From assembly GCA_027450165.1 (NCBI GenBank), contig DAIDKE010000002.1:62001-126000 (forward strand): a stretch of 64,000 nucleotides of DNA. Reading direction: 5' to 3'. This DNA comes from Candidatus Saccharimonadota bacterium (GTDB lineage: Bacteria > Patescibacteriota > Saccharimonadia > Saccharimonadales > Saccharimonadaceae). Under the pieces are notes generated by a model. The model was not told the DNA's origin. It saw nothing but the letters and a program-made list of their open reading frames with translations, and did no database searches. Positions 24,698-33,242 of the stretch are shown here, in pieces (within the stretch, counting starts at the first letter, position 1; each line of letters begins with the position of its first letter). A program made the translations under genes and the position numbers.

Positions 24698-25042
24698 TTA
24701 CTTCAAAATTAATGAAAATAACTCTTTAAATAATGCATCAAGCAGCAAGATCACTAGCACAAAAAAGGCCGTGAAAATCAATACCGCAGCTGTTAAACCC
24801 CAAGTGGCGCGGCGGTTTGGCCAACGCACAGCGCGCAGTTCAACCCAGGCACCCTTGAAATATCCGCCAATTGCCGCGAACATCCGAATCAGCCAGAAGC
24901 GCTTTTCTTCTTTGGCTGGCTTGGTTTTTTTGGTAGTTGTGGTTTTGCTGACGCTTTTAATTTCAACCGCCTCTGATGGTTTACTATCAGATGCTTTAAT
25001 GCGCGTCACTTTTGTCTGATTGTCTTTCGGGTTTTTAGCCAC
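24698..25042 (-). CDS. secE: Protein translocase subunit SecE
   Basis: 114 residues. A charged Lys/Thr-rich N-terminal tail of about 55 residues is followed by FKGAWVELRAVRWPNRRATW, the conserved amphipathic helix before the single membrane segment (about 80-105). It holds the SecYEG translocon together. Start is GTG at 25042 behind GGGAG. The leader has a hairpin (AGTCTGC/GCAGACT, 25064-25081), which may attenuate transcription. Confidence 0.94.
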   Translation of the reverse strand: MAKNPKDNQTKVTRIKASDSKPSEAVEIKSVSKTTTTKKTKPAKEEKRFWLIRMFAAIGGYFKGAWVELRAVRWPNRRATWGLTAAVLIFTAFFVLVILLLDALFKELFSLILK

Positions 25043-25089
25043 TTTTTGCTCCCAAATTTAAAAGTCTGCCCTAGCAGACTGTCAAGTAG

Positions 25090-25118
25090 ATTGTAGCGCC
25101 TAAAGAGAAAAACGTCAA
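25090..25118 (-). promoter_or_regulatory. Promoter of secE-nusG
   Basis: Minus strand TTGACG (complement of 25113-25118), 17-bp spacer, TACAAT (complement of 25090-25095). It lies back to back with the TATAGT box (25124-25129) of the divergent glycosyltransferase. Confidence 0.78.
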
Positions 25119-25137
25119 TATGTTATAGTGTTAGTAG

Positions 25138-26283
25138 ATGCTAGAGCTTATCGTATACGGACTCGACGGGCTTCTGTTGGTTGTGGCGGTCTATTTTAGC
25201 TATCAACTTAGGCGGGCTTTTCGGTTGTTTCGCATGACAACTCCTTTGCCAGATATAAAACGTGATCAGTTGCCAACCGTCAGCGTCTGTATTCCGGCTC
25301 GTAACGAAAAGTTGGTTATGACCGAATGTCTCGAGAAAGTCCTGGCTAGCAGCTATCCCAAGCTCGAAATAATAGTCCTAGACGATAATTCAGCCGATGA
25401 TACCTCGGCGCTGATCAAAGCTTTTGCTAGCGAGGGTGTGCGCTTTGTTGAGAGCCGAGATCTGCCTGGTGACTGGATTGGTAAGAATCGCGCTTTACAA
25501 AAGCTGCTCGAAGCTTCAAGCGGCGACTATGTTCTATTTATGGACGTCGATACGCGCCTGGCGCCCGATACGATCCAAAAATTAGTTAGTTATACGCTTG
25601 CTGATGGTGCCGATATGGTTTCGGTCTTGCCGCGCCGTGAAGACGGCTGGCGTTGGAGCGCTATCTTTGGAACGTTACGCTATTTTTGGGAACTGGTCAT
25701 GCATAGTTCGCTAGCCCCGGCGGCGGCTGGTAATGCCTGGATGATCAAACGCTCGACGCTTATGGACATGAACGGCCTCAATGATTTTCGGGCGGTGGTT
25801 CAGCCAGAATCACAGCTAGCCGCTCGGTTAATGCCGGCTGGTAAATACCGCTTTTTGATTGGGTCGCCCGAACTTGGCTTATCGCACGAAAAGAAGTGGC
25901 GTTCGCAGATGCACACCAGTATACGTTTGTTGTACCCGCTCTTGGGCGGTCGAATTTGGTCGGCTGCGGCCGCGTTAATTGGTCTGTTGATTTTATTATT
26001 ACCGTTTGTTGAAGTTGTCGACGGTTTGTGGGCTGGCTGGACTGTTATTCAAACCGTAGCCGCCGGGATTCTGGTGATCTATATGCTTATCTACGGCTCA
26101 TTCTTGAAAAAGAACCGTGCACATAGCTGGTTTATTGGCGCCCTGTTTTGGCCACTGGTTGTTATGCAAGAAATCGTGCTGCTGATTACAAGCGTTGAGC
26201 GCCATATACGCAAGCGCGTTACCTGGAAAGGCCGTCGCTTACAGCCGGTTAATACTCGCATCGGCCGGCGGTTACGTCTATAA
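25138..26283 (+). CDS. Membrane-anchored GT2 glycosyltransferase (CrtQ-like)
   Basis: 381 residues: an N-terminal membrane segment, a GT-A catalytic domain with VSVCIPARNEK, LDDNSADDTS and the DxD-type FMDVDTRLAP, then two or three C-terminal membrane segments. The domain LPGDWIGKNRALQ is typical of the 4,4'-diaponeurosporenoate glycosyltransferase/hopene-associated GT2 group. The acceptor is probably a lipid or surface polymer. ATG lies 8 nt after TATAGT, so leaderless. Followed 22 bp later by the NHL prepilin, which has its own -10 box. Confidence 0.82.
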   Translation: MLELIVYGLDGLLLVVAVYFSYQLRRAFRLFRMTTPLPDIKRDQLPTVSVCIPARNEKLVMTECLEKVLASSYPKLEIIVLDDNSADDTSALIKAFASEGVRFVESRDLPGDWIGKNRALQKLLEASSGDYVLFMDVDTRLAPDTIQKLVSYTLADGADMVSVLPRREDGWRWSAIFGTLRYFWELVMHSSLAPAAAGNAWMIKRSTLMDMNGLNDFRAVVQPESQLAARLMPAGKYRFLIGSPELGLSHEKKWRSQMHTSIRLLYPLLGGRIWSAAAALIGLLILLLPFVEVVDGLWAGWTVIQTVAAGILVIYMLIYGSFLKKNRAHSWFIGALFWPLVVMQEIVLLITSVERHIRKRVTWKGRRLQPVNTRIGRRLRL

Positions 26284-26292
26284 AACTTATGC

Positions 26293-26298
26293 TATACT
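26293..26298 (+). promoter_or_regulatory. Extended -10 box of the NHL prepilin
   Basis: TGCTATACT with the hexamer at 26293-26298, 7 nt before the ATG at 26306. It overlaps the end of the preceding gene region. Typical of the leaderless starts of this window. Confidence 0.6.
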
Positions 26299-26305
26299 AA
26301 TTGCA

Positions 26306-27640
26306 ATGATCAGTAAAAAATACCCACGATCAAGCGGATTCACGTTGGTTGAACTGTTAATAGTTATCGTGGTTATCGTGATCTTAACGACCATCGCTGC
26401 TGTCTCTTACAATACGGTCGTCAACGACAGTCACTCATCGGTCGCAAAGTCCAATTTGACCGACGTTTACAGCCAACTCGGAACCTACGCCCTTCATAAT
26501 GGCGGTTATCCGTCGACGCTTGAAGCTGCCGGCATCAAAATGGACCCGGACACTAGCTATTACTACATACCCAACAGCGATAATAGCGGTTATTGCCTGG
26601 CCGACGACAACGGTGGTAATCAGTTCTATTTAACGAACACTCTTAACGTACCGCGTGCCGGCGACTGTCCGCTAATGGTGTCGACGTGGGCCGGCTCAAC
26701 TTCAGGCTCGGCCGACGGCCAGGGCACCTCGGCGCAGTTTAACGAGCCAACTAGCATCGTACTGGCGCCGGACGGTGGCTTATATGTGGCCGATTACAGT
26801 AATAACGAGATTCGCAAGATTTCACCAACTGGCTATGTATCTACTTTTGCCGGTTCGACAACGGCTGGTTACGCTGATGGTCAGGGCACGGCGGCAACCT
26901 TTGATTTACCCGGCGGTTTGGCCATCGATTCAGCAGGTAATCTGTACGTCGCCGATCAGGCCTATAGTTTGATTCGTAAGATTACGCCGAGCGGTAATGT
27001 GACGACGATCGCCGGTTGGGGCTATGGTTATGCCGATGGCAATGGCAAAAACGCTCGCTTTGCTGATCCTTGGGACGTGGCCGTTGACCCTAACGGCAAC
27101 CTTTACGTCGCAGATACTTATAATGAAGTGATTCGAAAAATCGACACCAGTGGCAATGTTACGACATTTGCCGGTATAGCTGGCACGGCTGGGTATGTCG
27201 ATGGTCCGGCGGCCTCTGCAGAGTTTAACTATCCCGCAGGTGTGGCGGTGGCCGCCGACGGCTCAATCTATGTTGCCGACCAAGATAACAACCGAATTCG
27301 AAAAATCGATACCAGCGGCAATGTTACAACTTTCGCCGGTTCGGGTGCTAAAAGCACTGTCGACGGTGTTGGTACGGCGGCCTCGTTTGCCAGCCCGCAC
27401 AGCATATCGATTGACGCTGCCGGTAACATGTATGTTGGTGACGAGTACAGCCACAGAGTGCGCAAGATTACTCCAAGCGGGGTTGTCGCGACCTTGGCTG
27501 GCACAACCGAAGGCTACCTGGACGGTCCTTCGACAATAGCACAGTTTGATCACCCGCTAGGCGTCGTCGCCACCCCAAGTGGTATTGTCTACGTTGTTGA
27601 GCGCGCCAATAACCGAGTGCGCGTCATTCAGTATCAATAG
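26306..27640 (+). CDS. Prepilin-like protein with C-terminal NHL-repeat beta-propeller
   Basis: 444 residues. Prepilin leader to Gly11, then FTLVELL with Glu at +5 and a hydrophobic helix. A middle module ends with GYCL and AGDC, the same Cys pair as in the other two prepilins. From about residue 132 six NHL-type blades follow, each with a variant of GLYVADYSNNEIRKI and TFAGSTTAGYADGQGTAATF. Such propellers bind proteins or glycans. The six-blade ring would sit at the end of a pilin stalk. Start at ATG 26306, 7 nt after TGCTATACT; a longer upstream frame overlaps the previous gene and lacks signals. Confidence 0.9.
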   Translation: MISKKYPRSSGFTLVELLIVIVVIVILTTIAAVSYNTVVNDSHSSVAKSNLTDVYSQLGTYALHNGGYPSTLEAAGIKMDPDTSYYYIPNSDNSGYCLADDNGGNQFYLTNTLNVPRAGDCPLMVSTWAGSTSGSADGQGTSAQFNEPTSIVLAPDGGLYVADYSNNEIRKISPTGYVSTFAGSTTAGYADGQGTAATFDLPGGLAIDSAGNLYVADQAYSLIRKITPSGNVTTIAGWGYGYADGNGKNARFADPWDVAVDPNGNLYVADTYNEVIRKIDTSGNVTTFAGIAGTAGYVDGPAASAEFNYPAGVAVAADGSIYVADQDNNRIRKIDTSGNVTTFAGSGAKSTVDGVGTAASFASPHSISIDAAGNMYVGDEYSHRVRKITPSGVVATLAGTTEGYLDGPSTIAQFDHPLGVVATPSGIVYVVERANNRVRVIQYQ

Positions 27641-27646
27641 ATTATA

Positions 27647-29260
27647 TTATTGCTTGTTGTTGACCGGCAGTTTAAACCAAAAGGTTGAACCGTGATTTAG
27701 ACGACTGGTGAATTCAATATTGGTACCAAGTTTGTGTGACAATTTCTTGGCGACATATAAGCCCAAACCGGTGCCGCTGGTTTCGCGGGTGCGGTAATCT
27801 TCGCTGCGGTAAAACTTCTGAAAGACTTTTTGCTGGTCGCTTTTGCTAATGCCAATACCAGTGTCTTTGACTGAAAAAGTAATAATTCCCCCGCTTTGTT
27901 CGGCGCTCAAGGTAACGCTGCCGCTAGGCGTGTATTTCAAGCTGTTGGTAATAAAATTCTGTAGTAATTCTTCCAGGTAAAGGCGGCTGGCATTGACAGA
28001 GCCCAGATGGGCGCTGGTGTTGATGTTGAAGTGCAGTTTTTTGGCCTTGGCTTCTTTGGCGTAGGTTTCGTACATGTTGTGGATCAGCTCGCGCACATCA
28101 ATCAACTCTGGGGCATCAGCCACACCGCGCTCGGCCCGCGACAAAGTGCTTAGGTCGTTAACCATCTTGGCTAAATAGACCACTTGGTCGTGAGCGGCAT
28201 CGACGGTTTCGGTCATGGTTGCCTTGGTGACTTTTGAACCCTTCTTCATCATGAGCTGAACGTTTGACAAACTACCTTCCATAATCGTAATTGGTGTGCG
28301 CAGCTCGTGGCTGACCACGCTTATAAATTCGTCGCGCTCTTCTTCAAGGCTTTTTGCCTTGGTAACGTCGCGCATAATCAAAATATAACCCTCTTGAGAA
28401 TCATTGCCGCTACGAATTGGCGAATAAGTAATTTCAAGGCGGATCTGCTCACCATCGGCAAAAGTATACTCCAGGTCGTCACGCGTATGGGCGCTATGTG
28501 CTTCGGTTAATTCGCGCAAAATTGACACCTTGGCATCATTTTGATCGGTCAGCGGCAAAATCTCGTCGATTTTGCGACCATTGATGTCGGTGTTGGTATC
28601 GAGCAAGTTTAAACTAGCGGCATTGTATAGCTTAATCACACCATGGCGGTCGGTGCTGATAATAGCATCGGCCAGGTTGTTGATAATCGTGACCATTCGG
28701 TCGTGCTGCAGTGTCTCACTAGCCACTGGCCGCGACGCTCGGCGCTGTTTAACCTCGGTCCCAATGCCAATGGTGATAATTCCGCTTAACAGCACGGCAA
28801 CTAAGGTCGACAGGTCATAAGAAGCGAAGGTTGGGTAAAACCGCGACCACAGCAAGATATCGATAAAGACGATCGTCGTAAACCAGACGGCGCTTAAATA
28901 AACGCCGGTGCGACCAAAGTAGACGTAAGCGGCCACAATTAGGGCAATCCAAAAGATTGCAAACGGCGATGGAATACCAATCACGTAAAACAAATAAGCA
29001 GTCGCCAACAGATGATACGCGATAAGTCTAAGGGCTGAATCTAACCGCGTACGACTGACATACAAAAATTGCACCACAGCAACCAAAATCCACCAAAAGC
29101 CAAGTGCCAAAAACCCGGTCATCGGAATGGTACGGTCGCTAGGTATTAACCCGGTTTCGATTAACATGCCATAAGTAATAAGGATAATCGGAATTATTAA
29201 CCCGGCAATACGAACAATTCGGGCTAATTTTGGCGTGTAAGTAGGGCCACCCTTATACAT
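27647..29260 (-). CDS. Membrane PAS sensor histidine kinase
   Basis: 537 residues. Five or six N-terminal membrane segments (about 1-170), a PAS domain (about 190-300, IINNLADAIISTDRHGVI), HisKA with the phosphoacceptor His in VVSHELRTPITI, and HATPase_c with NSLKYTPSG, VKDTGIGISKSD and SGTGLGLYVAKKL. The regulator partner is not adjacent; it may be the response regulator at 1-673 or one elsewhere. TATAAT lies 10 nt before the ATG. Its stop is only 6 bp from the convergent NHL prepilin stop, so prepilin control is conceivable but unsupported. Confidence 0.93.
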   Translation of the reverse strand: MYKGGPTYTPKLARIVRIAGLIIPIILITYGMLIETGLIPSDRTIPMTGFLALGFWWILVAVVQFLYVSRTRLDSALRLIAYHLLATAYLFYVIGIPSPFAIFWIALIVAAYVYFGRTGVYLSAVWFTTIVFIDILLWSRFYPTFASYDLSTLVAVLLSGIITIGIGTEVKQRRASRPVASETLQHDRMVTIINNLADAIISTDRHGVIKLYNAASLNLLDTNTDINGRKIDEILPLTDQNDAKVSILRELTEAHSAHTRDDLEYTFADGEQIRLEITYSPIRSGNDSQEGYILIMRDVTKAKSLEEERDEFISVVSHELRTPITIMEGSLSNVQLMMKKGSKVTKATMTETVDAAHDQVVYLAKMVNDLSTLSRAERGVADAPELIDVRELIHNMYETYAKEAKAKKLHFNINTSAHLGSVNASRLYLEELLQNFITNSLKYTPSGSVTLSAEQSGGIITFSVKDTGIGISKSDQQKVFQKFYRSEDYRTRETSGTGLGLYVAKKLSHKLGTNIEFTSRLNHGSTFWFKLPVNNKQ

Positions 29261-29293
29261 CTTATGTTTAATTATACATGTTTGGGTTTGAAA

Positions 29294-29986
29294 CTAAATA
29301 GTTGGTGTTTCTGATTTTAGGGTGCGGCGATGAGCTCGGTACTCCGGGTCACCAATTGCCACGATATCCCAGAATGACTGCGAGTGGTTCATTTCGCGGG
29401 TGTGCGCCAGCTCGTGGATGATCACATAGTCGATTAACTCAAATGGTAACTTCATCAAAGCGATATTTAGGCTAATGGTGCCGTTCGAACTACAGCTCCC
29501 CCAGCGGCCGCTAGCGTGCGAAAAACGAACTTTGTCGTAGTGCATGCCCAACTTGTGCGCTAAAAACGCTAGGCGTTTAGGCAAATAACTCTTTGCCTCA
29601 ACCCTTAAGGCTGCAATCACGGCATCGCGAACCTGGCGCGACACATCGTCGTCTTGCAAGGTTTTTTGCGCCGGTAGAGCCACCGTAATGTGCTGGCCGC
29701 GTGTCGTAACCTTCAAGCTGCCACTGGTCGGTGACACCAGTAAACTATGGCTTTTGCCGATTTGCATACCATTTTCGTAGCTAACTTGTGGCGTTGCCTG
29801 GTGCAATAGCTGGCGCAGCTCTTGGCGATTATTTTTGACCAATCGTTTTACTAAAAAAGTCGGCGCATAAAGCGGCAGCGAGGCTCGCAGGGTGCCGTCT
29901 GGCGCCACGCGCAACCGAACCTGTGAGGCTTTGGCGCTGCGACGGATAGTGATTTTGCCAAATTCTTCATCGTTGATGATTGGCAT
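29294..29986 (-). CDS. YgjP-like (M48/DUF45) metallopeptidase
   Basis: 230 residues. The zinc motif HELAH lies in YVIIHELAHTREMNHSQSFW near residue 190, with WGSCSSNGTISLN ahead of it, exactly the DUF45/YgjP pattern. The N-terminal half is a beta domain (RRSAKASQVRLRVAPDG). The role in bacteria is poorly known; homologues accompany type I restriction genes or stand alone. Start at ATG 29986 with GGAG upstream, 16 bp after the kinase gene's stop, so probably one operon. Confidence 0.88.
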   Translation of the reverse strand: MPIINDEEFGKITIRRSAKASQVRLRVAPDGTLRASLPLYAPTFLVKRLVKNNRQELRQLLHQATPQVSYENGMQIGKSHSLLVSPTSGSLKVTTRGQHITVALPAQKTLQDDDVSRQVRDAVIAALRVEAKSYLPKRLAFLAHKLGMHYDKVRFSHASGRWGSCSSNGTISLNIALMKLPFELIDYVIIHELAHTREMNHSQSFWDIVAIGDPEYRAHRRTLKSETPTI

Positions 29987-30002
29987 GTAATTAAGCTCCG
30001 AT

Positions 30003-30590
30003 TTATCGAATAATAATATTGCGGTTCGGCCGCGGAGGAATGGCGGCGTGTGCAGCCGCCTCGGCGTGTTCACCGGCTAGGCGCTTCAAGACAATCTTTA
30101 ATTGGCTGGCAAAAGTGTGCTTACCGCTAATAACAACCACCTTTTCACTGGCGGTCGGCACGCGAAAACGCGACAACAAACTCTCATATTCGTCACTGCT
30201 AAGCGATCGGTCTTTGTTAAGTTTAATAGCCCGGCGCTTGGCCTCTACAGGGTCGGTTTGGACCCAAACAAACAACGATTCATAGCCCGCTTCTTTGGCT
30301 GCTTTAGCTAATTCAAGTCTTTCTGGCCTGGTGTCAGACGCGCCGTCAAAAACGACCGTTTGGCCAGTTTTTAAAAGCTGGTCTAACAAATAACGCGACA
30401 CACCATTGGCTGCCTCAATTTGCGGTCGGCCAGCTTGAGTACCTGGAAAAATTTGTTCCAAAATTGCGTCACGGTTAACTAGTGGTGCTTTAAAAACCTC
30501 TGCAAATTGGGCAGCAAACTGGCTTTTACCAGCTCCAGAGATTCCAACCATAACAATCAAATGCGGTCGAGATAGGCTAAGCGGCTTCAT
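30003..30590 (-). CDS. P-loop kinase of the AAA/zeta-toxin-like group
   Basis: 195 residues. Walker A VGISGAGKSQF near residue 18-25, VFDGASDTRPER and an Arg/Lys-rich LID (EAKRRAIKLNKDR). Such predicted kinases phosphorylate nucleotides, polynucleotide 5' ends or small molecules. Zeta toxins share the fold, but no antitoxin is seen. Start set at ATG 30590 because the extended -10 box TGCTATACT ends 8 nt before it. An upstream ATG would overlap the box. Followed by the YgjP-like peptidase. Confidence 0.75.
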   Translation of the reverse strand: MKPLSLSRPHLIVMVGISGAGKSQFAAQFAEVFKAPLVNRDAILEQIFPGTQAGRPQIEAANGVSRYLLDQLLKTGQTVVFDGASDTRPERLELAKAAKEAGYESLFVWVQTDPVEAKRRAIKLNKDRSLSSDEYESLLSRFRVPTASEKVVVISGKHTFASQLKIVLKRLAGEHAEAAAHAAIPPRPNRNIIIR

Positions 30591-30643
30591 ATAAGCTAAG
30601 TATAGCAAATTTGTGCGCAAATAACACCGTAAGCGCTAATAAC

Positions 30644-31696
30644 TTAACTGGCCGGTGGAATTGCAATTTGAATCGCGGTGCCATTGGTGGTCTGAGGGTT
30701 TGGGTACGTTACTGTCATTGCTTTTGATGTACCGGTACTCGCCTGCTCATCGTAGCCGATGGTAATCGTTTGCAGCTTGGTGCTGCCGTATTGCGGAATA
30801 TAAAACCAAGGTGTAACACCGCTCAGTGAAGTGTAGCTCGTTTCATCGGCTATGGTTCGTTCAGTGCTAATCGACAAAACTAGTGATTTAGCGACTGTTA
30901 CATTGATCGTAGGTGTTAACGTCGTTGTCGGGGTGGCATTATTGGCGCGGTCGCCGAAACTACCGATTGTCCAGCTACTGATGGCCGCTCCATTGCTACC
31001 CCAAAACAGAGCCATGTTTGTCGTACCGGCGCCACCAGAACCAGCAGCGCCAAATAGTTGTTGGTCGGTGTCGCTGGCTTGTTTGATTTTGGCATAAACC
31101 ACGGTTTGCATTGTGTTGGTGGTGTGGCGTGGAACAATATTGGTCCAACCGGATGGCACCGACGCCATATCGGCGTTGTTGGTGTAGCTTATGACGGCAA
31201 TAATCCAGTCACCGGTTGGAATTGACCCAATTGAAGCAACAAACGAATTTCCCGAAACAGCATTCGATAAATCGGTATAACCAGCAAGGGTTGGTGAGCC
31301 GCTAATCATATTGTCTCCAGGGCAGACTCCGCTCTGAACATTGCCGCTGTCGGTTGATATGTGGTAGGTGTCGTCGGACTTATCACTGGTGGCCGTTAAA
31401 CAGTAGCTACCTGTGGTGCTATCTAACGAATATTGGAACGATACGCCCGGGCTAGGTGTGAGGCCGGCCGTGGCTAAACTATCTGGGTACGAACTGCCGT
31501 CGATTTTAAGTTTTTCGAGTAACTGCGCCGAGCTTGACAGGTCGTTTTGCATAACACTATCGGCGGCTCGTTTTGCAACGCCATTATAACTAACGATCGT
31601 TATGACAGCTAATATGGCAATAACGACGATAACGATCAGCAGCTCAACCAAAGTAAAACCAACCGAAGACCTGCGATGTGCTCGAGTCGTGATCAT
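30644..31696 (-). CDS. Prepilin-like protein with beta-sandwich C-terminal head
   Basis: 350 residues. Prepilin leader to Gly13, FTLVELL with Glu at +5, hydrophobic helix, then the Cys-pair module (GSYCL, SGVC) shared with the other two prepilins. The C-terminal 200 residues are Ser/Thr/Gly-rich and beta-predicted, with VPSGWTNIVPR and MALFWGSNGAAISSW, reminiscent of beta-sandwich modules in phage fibres and cell-wall proteins. No FISUMP or NHL motifs. Probably a third tip variant. An AT-rich TATATACT region precedes the ATG. Confidence 0.82.
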   Translation of the reverse strand: MITTRAHRRSSVGFTLVELLIVIVVIAILAVITIVSYNGVAKRAADSVMQNDLSSSAQLLEKLKIDGSSYPDSLATAGLTPSPGVSFQYSLDSTTGSYCLTATSDKSDDTYHISTDSGNVQSGVCPGDNMISGSPTLAGYTDLSNAVSGNSFVASIGSIPTGDWIIAVISYTNNADMASVPSGWTNIVPRHTTNTMQTVVYAKIKQASDTDQQLFGAAGSGGAGTTNMALFWGSNGAAISSWTIGSFGDRANNATPTTTLTPTINVTVAKSLVLSISTERTIADETSYTSLSGVTPWFYIPQYGSTKLQTITIGYDEQASTGTSKAMTVTYPNPQTTNGTAIQIAIPPAS

Positions 31697-31775
31697 GCTT
31701 ATGTATAAGTATATACCAGCGTATATAGGTGAACAACTTCCAAGAATATCTAGATCCTAAATAACCTTGGGGGTT

Positions 31776-31801
31776 GCCCGAGAGCTTGTGGGCTCTCGGG
31801 C
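31776..31801 (-). terminator. GC-rich terminator of the 31812 gene
   Basis: 10-bp perfect arms GCCCGAGAGC/GCTCTCGGGC with a 6-nt loop, 10 bp past the stop. No T-tract follows on the minus strand. Confidence 0.7.
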
Positions 31802-31811
31802 GCGTACCGCA

Positions 31812-32258
31812 TCAGGCGACGGAGTACAGGGCCGAGCTGATGTCGATCGCGCCGATGCGCGAATCGGTCTCGGCCCAGACCTCACGGTTGTCGCCCATTC
31901 GCAGGACGCAGTGGGCGGCTTCGCCTGGAATCAACCAGCGGAAACCCGTCTGGTCCTCGAGCTTGTGGCTCCACAGGACATGCGTGATGTCCGCCTTCTG
32001 GACGCCCTTCGGCAGGATGCGTTGCGTGACGTGCTCATCCAGCTTGGCGACGTGCTCGGCGATGATCCGCGGGTCGCGTCGCGCCTCGTAGGCCTCGTCC
32101 TTGGTCATGCCGTTGGCGGCGACCTCTCGCAGGTCAGCCAGGTCGGCCGGCACGAAGCAGATCAGCGGGCTGACGTCATCTCTCTGTCGGATGGCGGTCG
32201 TGAAGGCTGCGATGTGCGTCGACGAAACCTCGCCGACGACCAGCAGTACCTTGTTCAT
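31812..32258 (-). CDS. Hypothetical protein (GC-rich cassette)
   Basis: 148 residues, soluble. It begins MNKVLLVVGEVSSTHIAAF, a strand-loop-helix start as in Rossmann-like folds, and later has PADLADLREVAANGMTKDE and THVLWSHKLEDQTGFRWL. I do not recognise it. The start at 32258 follows GGGAG by 8 nt; the longer frame lacks a site. The stop is TGA and codons end mostly in G/C, unlike neighbours. It has a TTGACT-17-TATAAT promoter in AT-rich DNA and a GC-rich hairpin terminator. Confidence 0.7.
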   Translation of the reverse strand: MNKVLLVVGEVSSTHIAAFTTAIRQRDDVSPLICFVPADLADLREVAANGMTKDEAYEARRDPRIIAEHVAKLDEHVTQRILPKGVQKADITHVLWSHKLEDQTGFRWLIPGEAAHCVLRMGDNREVWAETDSRIGAIDISSALYSVA

Positions 32259-32310
32259 ATGTGTACTCCCATCAACTTGCGCGATCAACCACAAACCTTT
32301 TGCGGCTGCA

Positions 32311-32342
32311 TAATTATACTATATAATCTATAAAAAGTCAAT
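32311..32342 (-). promoter_or_regulatory. Promoter of the 31812-32258 gene
   Basis: On the minus strand TTGACT, 17-bp spacer, TATAAT, in a very AT-rich stretch abutting the stop of the aldo/keto reductase gene. The leader of about 50 nt is GC-richer and ends in GGGAG. Confidence 0.72.
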
Positions 32343-32345
32343 CGT

Positions 32346-33167
32346 TCAGTCTACGGTATCCCGAAGGCTATCAAGGTAAGCCATATCCTCTGGACTAATT
32401 TCAAAGTCGACGGCGGCGTTTTCTAAAATAAATTGTTCGTGAGTTGACTTCGGTAATGGCAGCGTTCCCCGCTGCAGAGTGTAGCGAATCGAGATTTGGG
32501 CGATTGATTTGCCGTATTTGTCGGCCAATTTGTGAATTTCAATGTTGCTAAGCAGGCGGCCGGTGGCCAGTGGCGAATAGGCCTCGACCAAAATATTGTG
32601 TTCCTGGCAAAACTTGGTGACTTCGTCTTGGGTGTAGCCGATGAAGAATCGAATCTGGTTAGCGGCAGGCACCACTGAACCGCTATCTAGGATTGCCTGT
32701 AAATCATGCACGTTAAAGTTCGATACTCCAATTGCCCTAGCGCGACCCGAGCGGTAAATCTTTTCCATCTCGGCCCAAACTTCAATGTTTTGCGGCGTAT
32801 AGTCGGCGCCGCGTTCACTCCATGGCCATGGTGCGTGGATTAGGTACAGATCAACATAGTCTAACGCGAGCGCGTCCATGGTTTTTTCAAAAGTCGGCAA
32901 AACATCGGCCGCATTTTTAATCTCGGCCGGCAGTTTAGTGGTTAAAAATATCTCTTCACGCGCGATGCCGCTATCTCGGATTGCTCGGCCAACGCTAGCT
33001 TCGTTGCCGTAGGCTCTAGCGGTGTCGACGTGCCTATAACCATTGTTCAGCGCGAACAAGGTTGAATTGTAAGCTGCGTCACCATCCGGGATCTGCCAGG
33101 TCCCAAAGCCGATCTTTGGAATTTTAGCGCCCGTGTTGAGTGTATAAGTGTCGTTTAAAATTGCCAT
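32346..33167 (-). CDS. Aldo/keto reductase
   Basis: 273-residue NADPH-dependent carbonyl reductase of the AKR3/5 type. The tetrad is seen as Asp and Tyr in HVDTARAYGNE, Lys in TTKLPAE and His in YLIHAPWPW. IGVSNFNVHDL and LPLPKSTH near the C-terminus are the NADPH-binding segments. Related enzymes reduce methylglyoxal, gluconate or 2,5-diketogluconate, and the substrate cannot be told. A strong GGGGAGG Shine-Dalgarno precedes the ATG. Confidence 0.94.
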   Translation of the reverse strand: MAILNDTYTLNTGAKIPKIGFGTWQIPDGDAAYNSTLFALNNGYRHVDTARAYGNEASVGRAIRDSGIAREEIFLTTKLPAEIKNAADVLPTFEKTMDALALDYVDLYLIHAPWPWSERGADYTPQNIEVWAEMEKIYRSGRARAIGVSNFNVHDLQAILDSGSVVPAANQIRFFIGYTQDEVTKFCQEHNILVEAYSPLATGRLLSNIEIHKLADKYGKSIAQISIRYTLQRGTLPLPKSTHEQFILENAAVDFEISPEDMAYLDSLRDTVD

Positions 33168-33229
33168 ATATTTTCCTCCCCTATAATTCCATGATACGCG
33201 CTTATTGTCATAAGCACGACCAAGTGGTG

Positions 33230-33235
33230 TATTAT
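33230..33235 (+). promoter_or_regulatory. -10 box of the Nudix gene at 33243
   Basis: TATTAT 7 nt before the ATG, implying a leaderless mRNA. Confidence 0.5.
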
Positions 33236-33242
33236 TAGGTCA

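Noticed and set aside
31767-32333. 188-residue frame on the plus strand opposite the 148-aa gene
   Set aside because: The minus-strand frame has Shine-Dalgarno, promoter and terminator in the right order; the plus frame has none and crosses the terminator.
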